A DNA stretch of 45,442 bases from an uncultured Pelagibacteraceae bacterium (GTDB lineage: Bacteria; Pseudomonadota; Alphaproteobacteria; Pelagibacterales; Pelagibacteraceae). Numbering within the stretch: the first letter of the stretch is position 1; the number at the start of each line of letters is the position of its first letter. Under the pieces are notes generated by a model. That model ran no database searches, was not told where the DNA came from, and saw nothing but the letters and a program-made list of their open reading frames with translations. Below are positions 39,201 through 45,442 of the stretch, piece by piece. The stretch spans positions 1 through 45,442 of the forward strand of contig CACDXO010000004.1 of assembly GCA_902556825.1 (NCBI GenBank), in the 5' to 3' direction. Both the position numbers and the translations under genes were made by a program.

Positions 39201-39550
39201 AAACTGCTACTTTTTCAGACTCCGATTTATCTTCAAATTCTAATGAATTTAAACTTATTAGTTTATTAAATAGTGAAATTTTTAATAATATTTCCTCATT
39301 TTCGGATGAAGAAAACGATTTATTATTAAGATTTAGACGATTATTTGCAGATGGAAGAATTACACCCTTCTTGGTAAAAAAAATTATTAAAATGATTAAA
39401 AATAGTAATGTTGGAAATGATCCACTTAAAATTCTATATCTTTTAAAAGATATTATATCTCCAAAACTAATTAAGTCTGCTTATGATGAGGACTTAGACA
39501 CTGCGTTTAAAAAAAAAGAAATAATACTCTCATTGAATTACTATGGATAA
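36284..39550 (+). CDS. HKD (PLD-like) nuclease-SF2/SNF2 helicase fusion, putative restriction/defence ATPase
   Basis: A 1088-residue protein. The N-terminal domain (about 1-200) is phospholipase D-like: HAK at 134-136 and GSSN at 156-159 form the HKD-type nuclease site. The helicase core follows. Motif I is ADVVGLGKTYV (276-286), motif II is DEAH (351-354), and motif III is TATP (380-383). The C-terminal RecA-like half carries SSDVLAEGVDL (745-755) and QRVGRVNRVG (775-784). The remaining about 250 residues are Lys-rich without known motifs. It overlaps the methyltransferase start by 8 bp, so the two are translationally coupled. It probably cleaves or remodels unmodified DNA, with translocation by the helicase; that role is inferred. 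I cannot match it securely to a named system. Confidence 0.85.
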   Translation: MSTDTTFFTNEPNSTLVERFKVLLKHSQFLDVIVGYFRISGFNLLKDDFEKIDKIRILNGINVDRGTIQAIESAENKVDIFSEQESKNYLKENIKLDLENSDDSEEVDLAIKKFIELLKNKKIEIKQHRKNNIHAKVYICRLNPETQTEYGKVITGSSNFSHSGLKGQYEFNVELKNSGDVKFALERFEELWNSSDAVDVNKYVEEILLKETWITEDINPYELYLKVLYEHFKDEINQDKKSLFETSESVLKLTYQKHAVIKAKDILDTYNGVFIADVVGLGKTYVSALLAKQLPDVKKTIICPPILKENWKRVFDNYRITQFDTFSGDGSILKKLKDNYFVQESEYIFIDEAHRFRNAETETYNDLYELCEGKKVILVTATPLNNRFLDILSQLRLFLKPRSSKIPGVNNLNSFFNYWHKKVKEARNELKDSEDRDVKKYFEIVRKGSEEIREKVLSEVMVRRTRTDIKELYKEDMKMNNFHFPDVEDPRRLIYEFDKKTNSIFEQTLQLFKEFKKVRYNPLNYLKPQVYEKSKYNKNDSLGSFFKTLIIKRFESSKFAFQNTIGRFIEYHKLAIQMYNDDQFKIGNKNQNVYDLINSDEDNLADLIEKGDIEVYKKNDFKPEFIELLNKDLQILEDIQVLWSSVKTDFKLEKFIKVLNENEELKNKKIIIFSESKETCENLFENLSKKVTDRCMIYTSKDAKINLEKNLKVLNKDQAREIIAKNFNPNIDEKQQKDDIQILISSDVLAEGVDLHRSNIVINYDLPWNPTRVIQRVGRVNRVGTKFPNIFIYNFFPSTQGGEILNQEENITSKIQAIHDCLGNDAKYLTEDEETETYYLLGGKSGKDIFNSMNSKKTYNDDDEVVDTRQKYINYIRDIRDKDEKLFEKIKKLPKKIKTAKKYNNENGVITFFRKGRFKEFILTTDNLKTDRLNFLDAIKYFKCSKNEKKQNIKKNFFDLLRQNKENFYKILETATFSDSDLSSNSNEFKLISLLNSEIFNNISSFSDEENDLLLRFRRLFADGRITPFLVKKIIKMIKNSNVGNDPLKILYLLKDIISPKLIKSAYDEDLDTAFKKKEIILSLNYYG

Positions 39551-42500
39551 AACAAGTGCAGAAAATTTAGTATCACAGGCATTTAACTATCCATTTAATC
39601 AATCAAAATATTCAGAATTAATATCTAATATTTTTAAAGTTTCAGTTAAATCTGAATTAAATGTAATACCCATAAGTGAGAAATTTAAAGATATCGTTTC
39701 AAATATTAAGATTTATTCAAATTATTCTGATACAAAATCAAAAAAAATAGACGCTTTAGAGATTGAACTCCATGACAATGTTTCGTTCGATAAATCAAGA
39801 TATATACAGAGAAATATTGCAACAGATTACTTAAAAAAAAATAATTGTGATGCAGTTCTAATTTCTTTTTATAATAAAAAAGGATTAGATTGGAGATTAT
39901 CTCTTATTACTAGAGAAGTAAATTCTCATATAGATAAAAAAGGGAACATAAAAGTTCAAATTAACACTTCGCCAATAAAAAGATTATCTTATTTGGTTGG
40001 TCAAAATGAACCAAATTTTACAGCAAAAACTCAGGTTATAAATTTATTACTGAATAAAAATAACACTTTAGACGATATCAAAAATGCATTTAATTTAGAA
40101 AAAGTAACAGACGAATTTTTCGAAGATTACAAAAAGCATTATCTAAATTTATCAAAAGAAATAGACAAAATGATAAAAAATGACAATAAAATTAAAAATG
40201 ATTTTAAAGAAAAAAATATTAACTCAGACAATTTTTCAAAAAAATTGTTAGGTCAAATAGTTTTTTTATATTTTTTGCAAAAAAAAGGATGGTTAGGGAT
40301 TAAAAAAAATGAAAATGGTAACTTTCAAAAATGGGGTTCAGGATCAAAAACTTTTTTACAAGACCTTTATAATGATTACAAAAATAAAAAAATTAAAGCA
40401 AAAAACTTCTTTAATGATCTGCTTGAACCTATTTTTTATGATGCTCTTAATAACGAAGAAGAATATTACGATAAGTTAGATTGCAAAATTCCTTTTTTGA
40501 ATGGTGGTTTGTTTAAACCTTTTAATGAATACAATTGGACCGAAACAGATGTAAATATTAATGATCAAATATTTAAAGATATTTTTAAAACATTCAATCA
40601 ATATAATTTCACCGTGCAAGAAGATCAAAACTTTGATGCGGATGTCGCTGTTGATCCTGAAATGTTAGGTAAAGTATTTGAAAGACTGCTACCTGAAAAT
40701 TTCAAAAAAGGTAAAGGATCATATTATACTCCCAGAGAAGTTGTTTCTTACATGTGTAAGAAAAGTATTAAAAACTATCTTAAAAAAAATAAGATTTTAA
40801 ATTCATCTGATGAAAATTTAGAAATTTTAGTTCAAGTAAACAGAAGTGATGAAATCTATGGTAAAACTATCTCAGAAATTTTTTCAAAATCAGAATTCAA
40901 AATAATTGATAATTTGTTGGAAAAAATTAAAGTTTGTGATCCTGCAATAGGTTCTGGAGCATTTCCTGTTCAATTAATGAATGAGATTGTTACAATTAGA
41001 ATGTCAATATCTGATTTTTTAAACTTAGATTATTCAGAATATCATATCAAAAGAAACTTTATTGAAAATTCTATTTATGGAGTAGATATTGATGGATCTG
41101 CAATCGAAATAACAAAATTAAGATTATGGTTATCCCTTGTTATTGATGAGAGAAGTTTTGATAGGATAGAACCTTTGCCAAACCTTGATTATAAAATCTT
41201 ACAAGGAAATAGTTTAATTCAAAAATTCAAAGATTTTGATTTTGATAAAGAGGATCGTAATGAATTATTTGTAGATGATAATTTTGAAAGAAATAAAAAT
41301 GAATTAATTAAAATTCAAAAAGAATATTTTAATACCTCAAGCAGAAAAAAAGGTAAAAGATTGCAAGAATTATTAAATGAAAAAATAAATAATATAATAT
41401 CTATAAAATCAAATACTAAGCAGATAAACAAAAATTTTTTATCCTTAATTGAAGATAGAAATTTTTTTTTCTGGAAAGTTTTTTTTATAGATGTCCTTGA
41501 TAATGGAGGTTTTGATTTAGTTATTGGGAATCCTCCTTATGTATTTACAAGAGAAAGTGCATTGAAAGGTATAACTTCTGAAGATAAAAAATATTATTAC
41601 AAGTCATATAAATTAATCGATTATAAAATTAATTTTTATATACTTTTCATTGAACTTGGTTCTAAAATTTTAAAAAAAGATGGTATTTTAAGTTACATAA
41701 TACCAAACAACTGGATGACTATTACTACTAATAAATCCTTAAGAAAATTCATTCTATCTAAATCAAACATATCATTAATAAATTGCAAAAAAAAAGTATT
41801 TGCTTCTGCAGATGTCGATGCATCAATAATATTTTTTAATAATAATGATGACGAAAATAATCAAAATATAGAATTAATAGATTATGACGGATCTTTTAAT
41901 GTTTTAAAAAAAATTAACAAATTAATATATCAACAAGATAATTTTATAATAAATTTTGAGGTTGCTTTGCACAATGAATGTTACAAAATTTTTAAAAAGA
42001 TTGAAGAAACTCAAGGTAAATTATTTCATCATGTTAAAGTAAAAACTGGAATACAAGCATACGGCAAAGGCGGTGGAATACCTAAACAGACTAAACAAAT
42101 GATGGAACAAAGATGTTATCATTCCAAAAAAAAAATAAATTCGAGTTATATAAAATATTTAGATAGTGAAGATGTGCATAGATATCTTTTAAATTGGTCA
42201 AAAGAATACATTAAATATGGTGAAAACTTATTTAGAAGAAGGTCAAAATTAATTTTTGAAAAGGAAAGAGTATTAGTTAAACAAATCCCAAGTTTACCAC
42301 CCTATTGCATAAGTTCTGTTGTTGCTGAGGAAACACTTATAAACGATGTAAATACAATAAATGTATGTGAAATTGATAATCATTCTGCTTATGCAATTTC
42401 AGCAATATTAAACTCAAAACTAACTTCTTTCTGGTTTATTTTTAAATATGGAAAACTTCAAAGAGGAATATTTCCTCAATTTAAAATTAATGAACTTGAA

Positions 42501-42701
42501 CAATTCCCAATACCAAAATTTAATAAAAATAAAAAAATTATGGAAAAATTAAAAAATTTATCACTTAAAAAACATAGTTATCCAGAAATAAATAATATAG
42601 ATGAGGAGATTGATAAGTTTGTTTACAAAATTTTTGATATAAGTAATAATGAAATTTTAGAGATTGAAAATTATTTATCGAACTTTGGAAATAATCAATA
42701 A
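39543..42701 (+). CDS. Eco57I/TaqI-type N6-adenine DNA methyltransferase with specificity domain
   Basis: A 1052-residue protein. The N-terminal part (about 1-130) resembles the nuclease-like region of type IIG enzymes, but the motif around Asp70 reads IDALEIEL (E-x-E, not E-x-K), so cleavage is doubtful. A helical region with DPEMLGKVFERLL and GSYYTPREVV precedes the methylase. SAM motif I is DPAIGSG (466-472), and the catalytic motif IV is NPPY (663-666), as in N6-adenine methylases. The C-terminal TaqI-like target-recognition domain includes GKLQRGIFPQFKINELEQFPIP near 980-1000. It is coupled to the helicase by an 8-bp overlap. It presumably methylates self DNA and sets target specificity for the pair. 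Confidence 0.88.
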   Translation: MDKTSAENLVSQAFNYPFNQSKYSELISNIFKVSVKSELNVIPISEKFKDIVSNIKIYSNYSDTKSKKIDALEIELHDNVSFDKSRYIQRNIATDYLKKNNCDAVLISFYNKKGLDWRLSLITREVNSHIDKKGNIKVQINTSPIKRLSYLVGQNEPNFTAKTQVINLLLNKNNTLDDIKNAFNLEKVTDEFFEDYKKHYLNLSKEIDKMIKNDNKIKNDFKEKNINSDNFSKKLLGQIVFLYFLQKKGWLGIKKNENGNFQKWGSGSKTFLQDLYNDYKNKKIKAKNFFNDLLEPIFYDALNNEEEYYDKLDCKIPFLNGGLFKPFNEYNWTETDVNINDQIFKDIFKTFNQYNFTVQEDQNFDADVAVDPEMLGKVFERLLPENFKKGKGSYYTPREVVSYMCKKSIKNYLKKNKILNSSDENLEILVQVNRSDEIYGKTISEIFSKSEFKIIDNLLEKIKVCDPAIGSGAFPVQLMNEIVTIRMSISDFLNLDYSEYHIKRNFIENSIYGVDIDGSAIEITKLRLWLSLVIDERSFDRIEPLPNLDYKILQGNSLIQKFKDFDFDKEDRNELFVDDNFERNKNELIKIQKEYFNTSSRKKGKRLQELLNEKINNIISIKSNTKQINKNFLSLIEDRNFFFWKVFFIDVLDNGGFDLVIGNPPYVFTRESALKGITSEDKKYYYKSYKLIDYKINFYILFIELGSKILKKDGILSYIIPNNWMTITTNKSLRKFILSKSNISLINCKKKVFASADVDASIIFFNNNDDENNQNIELIDYDGSFNVLKKINKLIYQQDNFIINFEVALHNECYKIFKKIEETQGKLFHHVKVKTGIQAYGKGGGIPKQTKQMMEQRCYHSKKKINSSYIKYLDSEDVHRYLLNWSKEYIKYGENLFRRRSKLIFEKERVLVKQIPSLPPYCISSVVAEETLINDVNTINVCEIDNHSAYAISAILNSKLTSFWFIFKYGKLQRGIFPQFKINELEQFPIPKFNKNKKIMEKLKNLSLKKHSYPEINNIDEEIDKFVYKIFDISNNEILEIENYLSNFGNNQ

Positions 42702-42920
42702 TTTTTAAACTTTTCTATCGCTGAACAATGTTACACTTGCAAATGCGCGTATAACGGTCAAAAATTGTTTTCTGACTTCAATGTAAACTTCAATGTAAAC
42801 TTCAATGTAAATTCTTTTTGGAAAATGACTGTAGACAATGGAAACCTTTGGAAAGGGGCGTTCTGTTGCCCGGTGCCCCAAATTTCAAACTATGATCATG
42901 ATAAGTATGAATACAATTAA
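42702..42920 (+). pseudogene. Start-less Cys-rich secreted-protein fragment
   Basis: The frame that continues directly after the methyltransferase stop stays open for 72 codons to TAA. The predicted text starts FLNFSIAEQCYTCKC, which looks like the end of a signal peptide and then a Cys-rich mature protein (five Cys). It includes NVNF repeats and WKGAFCCPVPQ. No ATG precedes the Cys-rich part, so it is not a complete gene. It probably remains from a secreted protein whose 5' end was lost when the module arrived. Read-through from the methyltransferase is a less likely alternative. Confidence 0.5.
42776..42811 (+). repeat. 12-bp tandem repeat (three copies)
   Basis: ACTTCAATGTAA is repeated three times in direct succession (42776-42811), followed by a partial fourth copy. 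In the open frame it encodes Asn-Val-Asn-Phe repeats. The period is a multiple of three, which fits a once-coding sequence. Confidence 0.8.
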
Positions 42921-42950
42921 AACAATTACTGGAGCAAAAAAATATTGCAT
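42885..42950 (-). CDS. Possible 21-residue membrane peptide
   Basis: ATG to TGA on the - strand, 21 codons, 3 bp upstream of nothing recognisable and following the rnhA stop by 3 bp. The product (MQYFFAPVIV...) is almost wholly hydrophobic and could span the membrane once. It overlaps the opposite-strand Cys-rich fragment. Very short ORFs like this occur by chance, so it is listed only as a candidate. Confidence 0.25.
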   Translation of the reverse strand: MQYFFAPVIVLIVFILIMIIV

Positions 42951-42953
42951 ATT

Positions 42954-43385
42954 CTAAATATTTAATAAATTTGCAGCTTCTCTAGCAATCAAATCGACTT
43001 CATTATTTAATTCATCTGTTGAATGTGCTTTTACCCAATTCCAACTTATTTCAAATTGATTTGCTAAAAGATCTAACTCTTCCCAAAGTTCTTTATTTTT
43101 AACTGGTTGTTTGTCTGCAGTTTTCCATCCATTTTTTTTCCAATTATGGATCCACTCTGTTATTCCTGACTTTACATATTTAGAATCTGTAAAAATTTGA
43201 ACCTCACTACCTTTTGAAATTTTTTTTAATGCTTCAATTGGAGCAAGTAACTCCATTTGATTGTTTGTAGTATTTTTTTTGCTTCCTTTAATCTGAGTTT
43301 TTTTTTCATCATCAATAATTATTGCAGCCCAGCCACCATTTCCTGGATTTTCTAAACAAGAACCATCGGTATAAATTTTTATCAT
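42954..43385 (-). CDS. rnhA: Ribonuclease HI
   Basis: Degrades RNA of RNA-DNA hybrids. It has 143 residues. The catalytic set is Asp7 (IYTDGSC), Glu45 (MELLAPIEAL), Asp67 (FTDSKYV) and Asp131 (NNEVDLIAREAA), and the GNGGWAAII segment is typical. It directly abuts thrB (0 bp). It is the last gene of the ispH-thrB-rnhA run, a common alphaproteobacterial order. Confidence 0.97.
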   Translation of the reverse strand: MIKIYTDGSCLENPGNGGWAAIIIDDEKKTQIKGSKKNTTNNQMELLAPIEALKKISKGSEVQIFTDSKYVKSGITEWIHNWKKNGWKTADKQPVKNKELWEELDLLANQFEISWNWVKAHSTDELNNEVDLIAREAANLLNI

Positions 43386-44354
43386 TTAATTATAATAATT
43401 TTTAAAATTGTTAAATTGATTATGTACCTTAAGTTTTTGAATATATTCCCTTGGGTTCTTTATCTTAATAACTGCACTTTTTGGAGTATTTAAGTAATCG
43501 TAAGTTCTTGTTAATAAATACCTAAGGGCCGCACCTCTACATAAGACATTTAAAGATTTTTTCTCTTTATCAGAGAACCTTCTTATTTTTGAATAACCCT
43601 TAATAAGGTTTTTTGATTTTTTCTTATTAAATATAAATTTATTATTTCTTTTATCGAAACATAGCGCATTAATACAAATAGCAATTTCGTACATTAAAAA
43701 ATCATTACACGCAAAATAGAAGTCTATATATCCATGAAATTTGTTTTTCTTAAAAAAGATATTATCAATAAATAAATCAGCATGAATAATTCCAAAAGGT
43801 AAATTTTTTGGCCATTTATTTTTTATTTGTAGGAGACTATTTTTCATTAAACTATTTAAATTGGGGCTTATAATTTTGGATTTATTTCCAATTTTACTTA
43901 ATAATTTTGGCCAATCTTTTAAAGATAAAGAATTTTTTCTATAAAGTTTTATTTTTTTAGATGCTCTGTGAAATTTAGCTATATTTTTACCAATTTCATA
44001 ACAATTATTTGGGTTTAATTTTAACTTATCTTTTCCTTCAACAAAGGAAACAATAGAGGCAGTTTTGTTTTTAATTTTAATTAAAAAACTTCCTCTTTTA
44101 TTTTTTTGAGGTTTTGGGCAATTAATTTTATATTTACTTAACTTGTCCATTAAATTCATAAAGAAAGGTAAATCTTTTTTATGAACCCTTCTTTCAAAAA
44201 GTGTAAGTATGAATTTTTTATCTTTTGTTTTTAAAAGATAATTAGTATTTTCAATTCCTTTTTTAATACCTTTAAAATGTATTATTTTTCCTAAATTATA
44301 ATTTTTTTCAATTAATAGAATATCTTTCGAAGAAATTTTTGTATAAATTGCCAT
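43386..44354 (-). CDS. thrB: Homoserine kinase, type II (APH-like fold)
   Basis: Phosphorylates homoserine on the way to threonine. It has 322 residues of the aminoglycoside-phosphotransferase fold. The catalytic loop is IIHADLFIDNIFF near residue 190, and GYIDFYFACNDFLMYEIAI provides the metal-binding Asp. The N-terminus GIKKGIENTNYLLKT is typical. It is joined without gap to ispH (44355) and rnhA (43385). thrC is on the far side of the accessory module. Confidence 0.95.
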   Translation of the reverse strand: MAIYTKISSKDILLIEKNYNLGKIIHFKGIKKGIENTNYLLKTKDKKFILTLFERRVHKKDLPFFMNLMDKLSKYKINCPKPQKNKRGSFLIKIKNKTASIVSFVEGKDKLKLNPNNCYEIGKNIAKFHRASKKIKLYRKNSLSLKDWPKLLSKIGNKSKIISPNLNSLMKNSLLQIKNKWPKNLPFGIIHADLFIDNIFFKKNKFHGYIDFYFACNDFLMYEIAICINALCFDKRNNKFIFNKKKSKNLIKGYSKIRRFSDKEKKSLNVLCRGAALRYLLTRTYDYLNTPKSAVIKIKNPREYIQKLKVHNQFNNFKNYYN

Positions 44355-45299
44355 CTAGTTTAATTTTCCTGGAATTTTAAATGTTATATTTTCTTTTACT
44401 ATTTCTATTTCTTCTATCGCTACTGTAAATTCTTTTTTTAAATTATTTATAAAGTTATCTACCAATATTTCTGGTGCAGAGGCTCCTGACGAAATTCCTA
44501 TAGTTTTATACTTTTCAATCTCTTCAATAGGTACAGCGCTTTCAGAATGAATTAATCTCGAATTTGCACATCCAGAATTTTTTGCAACTTCTACTAATCT
44601 CAGGGAGTTAGATGAATTTCTACTTCCAATAACAAAAAACATATCACATTTTTCTGCAATTTTTTTAACAGCAGCTTGTCTATTTGTTGTTGCGTAGCAG
44701 ATATCTTCTTTTTTTGGTTCTCTAATTTCTGGAAATTTTTTCTTTAATGTTGATATTATTTCTTTTGTATCATCAACAGAAAGAGTTGTTTGGGTAACAA
44801 AAGCCAATTTTTTTTTAGATTTATTTTCATAATTATTTGCATCATCAACATTTTCAATAAGATCTATCTCACCTTCAGGAATTTGACCCATAGTTCCTAT
44901 AACTTCTGGATGGTCTTTGTGTCCAATTAATAAAATTTGCAATCCATTTTTATTTAAATTTTCAGCCTCTCTATGGACCTTTGATACTAGTGGGCATGTC
45001 GCGTCCACATATTCCATTTTAAAATTTTCCGCTTCAATTGGGACTTTTTTTGGAACACCGTGAGCAGAAAAAATTACTGGTCTAGTTTTATCTTTTATTT
45101 CATCTAGTTCTTCTACAAAAATAGCACCAATTTTTTTAAGACCATCAACCACATGTTTATTGTGAACAATTTCATGTCTTACATAGACTGGTGCCCCATA
45201 CTTATTAATACTTTTTTTTACAATTTCTATAGCTCGCTCTACGCCAGCGCAGAAGCCACGAGGGGCTGCAAGTAAAATTTTAATTTCTTTGCTTTTCAT
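44355..45299 (-). CDS. ispH: 4-hydroxy-3-methylbut-2-enyl diphosphate reductase
   Basis: The last step of the MEP isoprenoid pathway, an iron-sulfur enzyme. It has 314 residues. The cluster cysteines are Cys17 (GFCAGVERA), Cys102 (ATCPLVSKVH) and Cys201 (CYATTNRQ), and Glu132 (PEVIG) is the catalytic acid. It overlaps the upstream gene's 3' end by 20 bp and abuts thrB. Isoprenoids from this pathway could feed the ubiA, ctaB and carotenoid products. Confidence 0.97.
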   Translation of the reverse strand: MKSKEIKILLAAPRGFCAGVERAIEIVKKSINKYGAPVYVRHEIVHNKHVVDGLKKIGAIFVEELDEIKDKTRPVIFSAHGVPKKVPIEAENFKMEYVDATCPLVSKVHREAENLNKNGLQILLIGHKDHPEVIGTMGQIPEGEIDLIENVDDANNYENKSKKKLAFVTQTTLSVDDTKEIISTLKKKFPEIREPKKEDICYATTNRQAAVKKIAEKCDMFFVIGSRNSSNSLRLVEVAKNSGCANSRLIHSESAVPIEEIEKYKTIGISSGASAPEILVDNFINNLKKEFTVAIEEIEIVKENITFKIPGKLN

Positions 45300-45442
45300 T
45301 TTTTTCTAAAAAATATTCCAGCAATATATGTGGAAAGGTTAAAGACGCCAAACCAATAAATATTACTTTTGATATAGCATTATCTAAAAAGTAATAGTTA
45401 TTTAAAAAAAATAGAGAAATTAAGAATAAAATAGCGGTTAAA
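45280..45442 (-). CDS. 3' end of a probable Brp/Blh-type carotene 15,15'-dioxygenase
   Basis: The - strand frame is open from the window edge to TAA at 45280, about 53 codons. It shows a hydrophobic helix and then IFIGLASLTFPHILLEYF, close to the C-terminal GLAxLTxPHxLL pattern of Brp/Blh proteins that cleave beta-carotene to retinal for proteorhodopsin. Only the C-terminus is seen, so the assignment is tentative. It overlaps ispH by 20 bp. Confidence 0.5.
   Translation of the reverse strand, partial: LTAILFLISLFFLNNYYFLDNAISKVIFIGLASLTFPHILLEYFLEKNEKQRN

Noticed and set aside
42855-42879. GGGGC...GCCCC stem as an RNA element or attachment site
   Set aside because: Explained by the Cys-rich coding fragment and has poor pairing beyond five bases.
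36124-42953. Mobile-element ends or integrase around the helicase/methylase module
   Set aside because: No transposase, integrase, tRNA or long flanking direct repeat seen by eye on either side.

Overview
The window is AT-rich, with very short intergenic gaps, many overlapping start and stop codons, and a strong bias to A/T-ending codons and Lys/Asn/Ile. The gene set (aa3-type cytochrome oxidase, ScfR/RamB regulator beside isocitrate lyase, ispH-thrB-rnhA, DUF2093, a probable carotenoid-cleaving Blh fragment) points to a streamlined marine alphaproteobacterium of the SAR11 clade (Pelagibacterales). This is inferred from gene content and base composition; no rRNA gene is present to confirm it.

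Layout. 1-7835: a cyclopropane-fatty-acid synthase cut by the window edge, a very lysine-rich coiled-coil protein, an ScfR/RamB-type regulator divergent from isocitrate lyase (aceA), with a repeat-rich control region and a 54-codon ORF between them, a TerB-DnaJ protein, and small membrane or secreted proteins. 7851-9926: a bidirectional terminator, groEL and groES, and a probable heat-shock promoter. 9995-16440: a + strand run of HAD hydrolase, ribF, ileS, lspA, a small lipoprotein and pgi. 16429-24119: mostly - strand, with rsmD-purD and then lpxL, lpxK, waaA, msbA and ubiA (lipid A/Kdo assembly and export, then ubiquinone). 24171-28160: DUF2721, a - strand qor-pirin-DoxX-haloacid dehalogenase operon, and rsmE. 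28152-34707: respiratory oxidase cluster with SCO, two subunit-III-like proteins, coxB, coxA, subunit IV, ctaB and two uncharacterised small membrane proteins. 34756-45299: thrC, then a two-gene accessory module, then rnhA, thrB and ispH. The last bases hold the 3' end of a probable blh gene.

The only clearly accessory segment is 36232-42701. It has its own TTGACA/TATTAT promoter and encodes an HKD (phospholipase D-like) nuclease fused to an SF2/SNF2 helicase, translationally coupled to a large Eco57I/TaqI-type N6-adenine methyltransferase with a specificity domain. Together they look like a restriction-modification or anti-phage system. It sits between housekeeping genes (thrC and rnhA-thrB-ispH). 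On its left is a signal peptide with almost no mature protein; on its right is a start-less Cys-rich secreted-protein fragment, in frame with the methyltransferase stop. These look like scars of the acquisition event. The second point of interest is the scfR-aceA intergenic region, which has a 22-bp direct repeat, a 24-bp perfect palindrome and an unrecognised small ORF.
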